Shown here: piece by piece, positions 24,185 to 28,488 of the stretch
How positions within the stretch are numbered: position 1 is the stretch's first letter
Layout: each line of letters begins with the position of its first letter
NCBI GenBank assembly: GCA_028820215.1
Contig: JAPPKD010000311.1
Coordinates: 1 to 28,488, forward strand
Direction: 5' to 3'
Length of the DNA: 28,488 nucleotides
Source: Spirochaetaceae bacterium
GTDB lineage: Bacteria > Spirochaetota > Spirochaetia > SZUA-6 > Bin103
Notes under the pieces: generated by a model
What the model was told of the DNA's origin: nothing
Databases searched by the model: none
Seen by the model: the letters and a program-made list of their open reading frames with translations, nothing else
Program-made: the position numbers and the translations under genes

Positions 24185-24448
24185 CTACAGTAGAGACTTG
24201 CCCCTGATCACTATGTCCGTACCGATGTTCCAGAGTCTGGCAAATCGGCGGTTGTCCTCGGCTGCCGCACCGATCCTTTTCTCAAGTTCGTCAAGCTCCT
24301 CATCGGTGATGAATGTCTCCTCCGGCAGCCCCACGTTCGTGGGCATCTTGAGGCTGAACCGATTGGAGGTGTCCTGAATGACCTCTTTCTGAGCCTTCAA
24401 TAGGGCTCCGAATGCTTCAGCGTACCTTTCCTGGGATGTCTTGGCCAT
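24185..24448 (-). CDS. Small hypothetical protein (87 aa)
   Basis: ATG 24448 is preceded by AAGGAG at eight bases, so this start is preferred over one six codons upstream. The protein begins MAKTSQERYAEAFGALLKAQ, is largely helical and charged, with a central FSLKMPTNVGLPEETFITDEELDELEKRIG and a C-terminal RLWNIGTDIVIRGKSLL. It follows the lipoprotein gene by 33 bp on the same strand and may form an operon with it. AT content is higher than in the dioxygenase block. No family recognised. Confidence 0.7.
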   Translation of the reverse strand: MAKTSQERYAEAFGALLKAQKEVIQDTSNRFSLKMPTNVGLPEETFITDEELDELEKRIGAAAEDNRRFARLWNIGTDIVIRGKSLL

Positions 24449-24481
24449 GACACACGCTCCTTGCAATTGGGTCTTCGAGTC

Positions 24482-25129
24482 CTACCTCGGGCGCGGATTC
24501 AGAGCTTCCATGACGTTCTCATTGATGAAGTCCTTCGGAAAGGGGATGTTGTCCCCTACGATCTCCGAATAAAATGCACGCTGTGCTCTATCGAGTTCCA
24601 GCAGCGAGTACGCCATGCTCTGATTCGCCGAGTGAATCTTGACGAGCCGTTGCCAGTTATCTGCATCGGAATAGCCTGACAGCAGATCAAGCCGCGCTTG
24701 TTCGGCTTCTGCGACCGCCGCCGCATATTGTGCACCGATCTCATTCATCGCGTGCAGCGCGACCGCCATGAGAGGATCGCCTCCGTCGGGATTGGGCAGA
24801 TCGATGGTGACTTTGGCGAGTTCCGCCGTCCGCATGTCGTCGAGCCGCGCCAGGCGCTCTTCGTACCAGAACTCTGCAAGTTGACGTACGCTCTCCTGGT
24901 GTCGGGTTTGGAGAAACGCAATCCCTTCTGCCTCTCGCTGCATCGAGGTGCCAAACTCGGGCGGGACGGAGGCACAGGCCGTGATCAAGGCGGCGAGAAG
25001 GAATCCGGCGAGGACGAGTTTCCAATGAGCCTCCCGTTCAGCAAACGGAACGCGGATTCCGGTGGTGCTCGCCCGCTTGGTCGTGATGGCCGGGGACGAT
25101 TGGTTGGTGTCGGGCGACAAGAGTCTCAT
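24482..25129 (-). CDS. Putative lipoprotein of unknown function
   Basis: The coding signal is clear in the C-terminal part: KLVLAGFLLAALITAC is a lipoprotein signal with the lipobox ITAC, then ASVPPEFGTSMQREAEGIAFLQTRHQ. The remainder is helical (QLAEFWYEERLARLDDM, AMNEIGAQYAAAVAEAEQARLDL, YSLLELDRAQRAFYSEIVG). From ATG 25129 the Cys is residue 52, unusually far in for a lipoprotein, so the true start may be nearer; no better in-frame start with a Shine-Dalgarno is visible. Upstream ATGs at 25150 and beyond would make it longer still. Expected in the outer membrane or periplasm. The 87-aa gene follows. No family recognised. Confidence 0.65.
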   Translation of the reverse strand: MRLLSPDTNQSSPAITTKRASTTGIRVPFAEREAHWKLVLAGFLLAALITACASVPPEFGTSMQREAEGIAFLQTRHQESVRQLAEFWYEERLARLDDMRTAELAKVTIDLPNPDGGDPLMAVALHAMNEIGAQYAAAVAEAEQARLDLLSGYSDADNWQRLVKIHSANQSMAYSLLELDRAQRAFYSEIVGDNIPFPKDFINENVMEALNPRPR

Positions 25130-25455
25130 GAGGACGCATTCACAAGACATCGTGCGGTGTCGAATGGCAAGGGACGCACGCGCGGACGGCGGGAAAACGG
25201 GCAGCGAAGGGATGAAAAGCGCATGAGCTGCGGTTGGGAAGCACGAGTAACCGGCCTGATGATGAGTGTCGCGACGGACCGAAAACGCTTTGGGGGAGCA
25301 TCCCTGAGTTCGGGGCCGTGGGTCCCGTCGGTTGGCTGGCAATGGTCGAGGAGTGCGATGAGCGTGGCCTGTAGAGAGACATCGGAGATCGCGTCGAGTA
25401 CAAGCTCCCGGCCTTCGGGAGCGGGGAGAAGACCCAGGTCCGGCGTAGACGCTAT
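25130..25455. other. Intergenic region, 326 bp, no supported gene
   Basis: A minus-strand frame without a start codon is open here and reads LLPAPEGRELVLDAISDVSLQATLIALL in its upstream part before becoming uninformative; it ends in an ATGA overlap with the lipoprotein start. It could be the stump of a gene cut by the neighbouring IS remnant. I see no RNA gene or clear promoter. Confidence 0.3.
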
Positions 25456-25529
25456 GGGTATTCCGGGTTTCGTGTGGATAAGGGTGCCGGAGGTCGCGGC
25501 GTGAGGGCCGGCACGGCTACGCTGGAGCC

Positions 25530-25667
25530 ATGCATGACAAGGGGCTGTACGCGAGAATTCTGAACATCGAGGACCCCTGGCGCGTACCAGAGGTGGAGCT
25601 CAACGAGCAGGCGGAAGAGGCGACCATGGCGGCGGTGGCCGAGCATAATGGAGCTGAGCTGAGCTGA
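25530..25667 (+). pseudogene. ISL3-type transposase, N-terminal fragment
   Basis: ATG 25530 encodes 45 residues beginning MHDKGLYARILNIEDPWRV, then VELNEQAEEATMAAVAEHNGAEL. This is the typical ISL3 opening (a DKxLYxxILxIxxPW motif followed by a VEL strand and a hydrophobic strand before the zinc finger). It stops just where the first zinc-finger Cys would be, inside a GAGCT triplicate (25651-25665) that marks the deletion joint. Confidence 0.7.
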
Positions 25668-25698
25668 GACGAGGTCGACGGCATCATGGCAGCGTGCC

Positions 25699-25807
25699 GT
25701 GCAGCGCGGGTTGGAACGCCGGGAGGTACAGGTTCGATTCCGCAACGCCATCTACTTTCACCTCGGTCGGCGGCCTCAAACTCTATCCCGCCCGCGTCAT
25801 CCGGTGA
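25699..25807 (+). pseudogene. ISL3-type transposase, C-terminal fragment
   Basis: One frame gives FRNAIYFHLG (to about 25768). A second, shifted by one base, gives GLKLYPARVIR and a TGA at 25807. Together they match the usual ISL3 ending (an F-x-x-A-I-x-F-H-x-G-G-L-x-L-Y-P pattern), followed 28 bases later by the right end of the element. One frameshift is needed, consistent with decay. Confidence 0.65.
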
Positions 25808-25917
25808 CCCACTCCACCCGGAATCCTGAAGACCCACTAACCAATCGCGAACGCGGCTCTTTCCATCGACGATAGAGGGAAACCCGCATAACTCCGGATT
25901 TCTGCAGAAGCTGCTCG

Positions 25918-27701
25918 TTAGAAGCCTGAGAAAATATCGTCCTCCGGCGGCTCGCCGCTCTCACCTAGCGCAAAATTCTTGGCGATCTCGACCAACGTTG
26001 CTTTGAGGGTCTCCCTCTTGAGCAGTATCTGTTCGAGTTTCTGGGCATCTATCACATCGCGAAGGTCGGGATGACTGAACATCTCGACGCTCTCCTTTTC
26101 CTCCGTCCCTTCAACCACGTTGCAGTTTGTGTCCGCGAGGACGTCCTCAACACCTTCCTCCAACTCAGCGTCCACTGCGAGGATCTCGGTCCGCTTAATT
26201 TCTCCCAACTTCTCATTAAAGGCTTTCCTGAAATTGGGCTCGACGTCCCCCTTCTTTATGAATGACCTTTGCGCATACCTCATAACGCTCTCATAAATCT
26301 CAAAGTTGAATGCACCTCGAAGTACCACGAGAATCGAGTTATCCCGCGACTCTGACGCGGGGGCAAAATAGCAGTTGGTGCTGATGGAAACGCGGGCACC
26401 AGAGACGGTCTGAAAAAAACGCGAGATAGTCCGTTGGAAAGCAAACGCCCCTCTCTGGTAGGATGTGTTCTTGATGAAGTAGAAAATCCGAACGGCCTTG
26501 ATCGTTCGATAGAACGGCGTGATAGCCCGAAGTGCGCTGATCTCTTCATCTGCAGGCTTGTCGCCGTCCAATGCTTCGACGATACGACGAACCAAGTCAG
26601 ATACCTGCAAGTCCACGGATCGACCGTGTTCCTGCTGCGTCACCCTTACGGCGAGGCCCTGTAGAGATCGGTCCTCGTAGGACATGGGACAGATGGCTCT
26701 AATGAAGAAGTCTTTGGCCGAGAAATTCTCGCTGGAGCAATATCCAATGGTGCAAACACCAGCAAGAAAGCGCTTGCCGTCCATCGGATCAAAAAGTTTG
26801 CCAAATTTGGTTATGGTCTTGTTTTCGTTAATCATCGAGAAGTCATGAATGAACGCGGATATATACTCGTTCATAATGGTGAGAGGCTCGGATCCGTCCT
26901 CTTGCGAAGCTTCGTCTATGAGGACGTTGTTTGCGGCCTCGTTGCTGAAGAGGATCAGGGTATGGAACCGCTTCTTGTGGTCGTTGCCCAAATATTTTGT
27001 CAAGTACCTTCCAGCGTTGGAGAACTCCTCAACGTTTTGCCGAAGAGGGAGTATTCCAACGCCGACTGTGTATCGCTGCACGATGTTTTTGTACTTGGTC
27101 AACAGCGCAAACAAACTGCCGGAACCGGTGCCGCCACCAAGGGAGAAGATGCCGATCAAGGCGCCTCCTTTGCGCTTGTCGATCGACCTCAACAATTTCG
27201 TGTCCTGATTGGCGATCGCTTCGCTGAGATACTGAAGACCGCCGGCGCCCCCGATCTCGAGTAGTGGTTTATTGTTCGCCTCGAAGTAGAGAGCCTCTAC
27301 CACCTTGAGGGCCTCTTGTTGTTTCGCGACCTTGGAAATCATTGACATATCAGCCTCTTCAAGCAACAGAGAGCTTCGGAGCTGTTTCGGTTTATCTTGG
27401 ACAGGATTTCGGCGGGTGAGGATAAGCCCTCGATCTGGTGGAGATTCTCGCGAATCGCTTGGGCTTTACGGAAGTAGACGTAGACGTCATTCGAGGTATT
27501 GAGGTCGGCGATGTAGAATGCGGGGCTATTGGTGCGGTCGTCGGGCGGGGCAGCGCGAAAGCGGCGGCGAACGAACGTGAGTTTCGCGTGCACGGGCGTG
27601 CCCTCGGTGAGCAATGCGGTGGGGTTGAAACTCGCTGAGATCTCGACGGCGACTTTGCTGCCGCATTGGCCAAAGCCGAGGATACTGAGCTCGTTGCTCA
27701 T
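25918..27701 (-). pseudogene. Tubulin/FtsZ-superfamily GTPase-like protein, split by a frame change
   Basis: ATG 27701 follows AAGGAG and encodes an N-terminal part ending at a stop at 27339. The rest lies in the -1 frame from about 27465 to the stop at 25918. The N-terminal part has the tubulin T1 loop GFGQCGSKVA (9-18) and a T2-like IADLNTSND. The second part has the T3-like IGGAGGLQYLSEAI, then the tubulin signature GGGTGSGS (around 27138-27115), then a T7-like KLFDPMDGKRFLAG. With one frame correction the protein is about 590 aa, longer than FtsZ, with an acidic tail ending EDDIFSGF. This fits the divergent FtsZ-like families proposed to remodel membranes better than cell-division FtsZ. 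AT-rich compared with its surroundings. A TTG at 27366 could start the second part alone, but it would lack T1. Confidence 0.8.
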
Positions 27702-28047
27702 AGTTCACGCTCCTTCATGGCTATGGATAGTGGATTAGTGTCGGATAGGTGCTCGCAGGATACGGGCCGGCGGAGGGTGAGGCGAAAGGGTAATGGGGTT
27801 GGAGACGTGGGGAGGGCGTGTGGGGGAACGAGTGGTGGACGAGGCCGGTCGGGACTCGACGAGGTCATAGTTAGGGGCCATAGGTTAGTCTTGGGGGAAG
27901 CGGGTGGCCATCGGGAGCTACTCCATCGGCGGGAGATTTCGTGGACGGCAGTAGATTCTGTCGCGGATGGCGTCGAGGTAGCGGGGATGACGGATGGCGA
28001 GAGGGTAAGGGGCGGGGACCTAGGCGGGGGTGAGAGGAGGTGCTGGG
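27702..28047. other. Intergenic region, 346 bp, no supported gene
   Basis: The plus strand is strikingly purine- and G-rich here (runs such as GGGGTTGGAGACGTGGGGAG). The only long open frames are low-complexity Ser/Pro or Gly/Arg products with no family features. It must contain the promoter of the tubulin-like gene, whose Shine-Dalgarno lies just upstream of 27701; no clear -35/-10 pair was found. Confidence 0.4.
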
Positions 28048-28479
28048 CTATTTGATAGCCGCGCAGGCAGCTTGCGCGACAAGTTCCAGGCCGCCCGTGC
28101 CGGGGAACGACACCCAATCCTGATAGAGGTCCTTGCCGTACAGGTCGCGGGGCAAGAGGTAGGCAAGGGTGCCGTTGGTGACTACGGAGATGAGGATGGG
28201 CCGGTCGGGGGCACAGGAGCGTAACTCGGTTTGGAGAAGGGAGTAAGGCTCGGCTGGCACAGCCAGGAGGAAGGCGGGGCCGATCTGCCAGAGGTGCAGG
28301 TCGAAGGGGATGGTGCCGCCGTCCGGGAGGGTGGGTCCGCGGAGGAGGCGGCGGCGGGCGCGTTCGCGGAGAGCGGTGGCGTCGCGGATGGCGATGGGGT
28401 CGCCGGAGGCTTCCGCGACTTCCAGGTCGCGGGTGGTGTTGTATCCCGAATTGAATCGTCGAGAGAGCGGGTGAATTGG
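28048..28479 (-). pseudogene. Fragment resembling the C-terminus of a neutral/alkaline ceramidase-like protein
   Basis: The minus frame is open for 143 codons after a TGA at 28482-28480. It reads DLHLWQIGPAFLLAVPAEPYSLLQTELR, then PILISVVTNGTLAYLLPRDLYG, and ends PGTGGLELVAQAACAAIK. This order (a G-x-A/E-P-x strand, a VxNGxxxYLP segment and a GxxxLVxxA helix) is that of the end of neutral-ceramidase-like domains. No ATG lies near the 5' end; a GTG at 28260 would give only 70 aa. Only a piece is present, so it is a truncated gene or one broken by a stop with its N-terminal part beyond the window. Enzyme activity is unlikely. Confidence 0.5.
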
Positions 28480-28488
28480 TCAGAATGA

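Larger units (their letters stand above)
25456..25835 (+). mobile_element. ISL3-type insertion sequence remnant with internal deletion (380 bp)
   Basis: The two ends are imperfect inverted repeats: 25456 onward (GGGTATTCCGGGTTTCGTG) matches the reverse complement ending at 25835 (GGGTCTTCAGGATTCCGGG), continuing inward with GTGGA and GGGT. Inside lie an N-terminal and a C-terminal transposase fragment of the ISL3 type with the middle (about 300-400 codons) missing. No convincing target duplication was seen. With its ends kept and its centre lost it resembles a MITE-like derivative. Confidence 0.75.

Noticed and set aside
25131..25440. Minus-strand frame reading LVLDAISDVSLQATLIALL
   Set aside because: No start codon, and its second half is low-complexity Arg/Ser/Pro; it may be a gene stump but cannot be supported.
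25731..25741. GGTTCGATTCC, resembling a tRNA T-arm
   Set aside because: No acceptor stem, D-arm or anticodon arm surrounds it; it is part of the ISL3 transposase C-terminal fragment.
27339..27465. Programmed -1 ribosomal frameshift in the tubulin-like gene
   Set aside because: No X-XXY-YYZ heptamer in the proper frame and no obvious downstream pseudoknot; an indel is simpler.
27698..28117. 139-codon minus-strand frame rich in Ser and Pro
   Set aside because: Low complexity, no motif, and it overlaps the ceramidase-like fragment in another frame.

Overview
The window is high-GC bacterial DNA with dense gene packing, Shine-Dalgarno-led starts, LplB/YtcP-type ABC permeases with their solute-binding protein, several phytanoyl-CoA-dioxygenase-like enzymes and a SpoIIE/STAS/HATPase partner-switching module. 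This mix suits a carbohydrate-scavenging Gram-negative lineage. A high-GC, free-living or sponge-associated spirochaete-like organism is my best guess, but nothing here fixes the taxon and there are no rRNA or tRNA genes.

Left part (1-6071). A secreted protein runs off the left edge. Next comes a secreted SUMF1/FGE-domain protein gene split by a 4291-bp transposon (815-5105). The transposon has 25-bp terminal inverted repeats differing at one position, an exact 8-bp target duplication and an IS1595-type transposase. It also carries cargo: a 115-aa coiled-coil-like protein, a 91-aa protein, a large Ig/LRR/metzincin lipoprotein and two small proteins, one with an AT-hook-like motif. Removing the element and one target copy restores the host reading frame exactly.

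Signalling block (6401-13845). Six co-directional genes: a membrane sensor, a sensor-HAMP-MFS fusion, an ABC-type periplasmic binding protein, a SpoIIE-like phosphatase with its own C-terminal HATPase fold, a STAS antagonist and an RsbW-like kinase. The first three overlap or abut, suggesting ligand sensing feeding a partner switch.

Sugar and catabolic block (13935-24177). Two ABC permeases and a solute-binding protein (no ATPase) are followed by a broken higBA toxin-antitoxin locus, a beta-propeller glycosidase-like protein, an oppositely oriented M1 peptidase, a Gfo/Idh/MocA oxidoreductase and three PhyH-type dioxygenases. Two of the dioxygenases are tandem copies sharing a 92-nt identical tract.

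Right part (24178-28488). This is an AT-richer accessory region, mostly on the minus strand: a 93-aa-class small protein, a lipoprotein, an internally deleted ISL3-type IS remnant with recognisable ends, a large tubulin/FtsZ-superfamily GTPase split by a -1 frame change, and a fragment resembling the C-terminus of neutral-ceramidase-like proteins.

The strongest discoveries are the cargo-bearing IS1595-type transposon, the sensor-MFS/binding-protein/partner-switch cluster, and the frameshifted tubulin-like GTPase.
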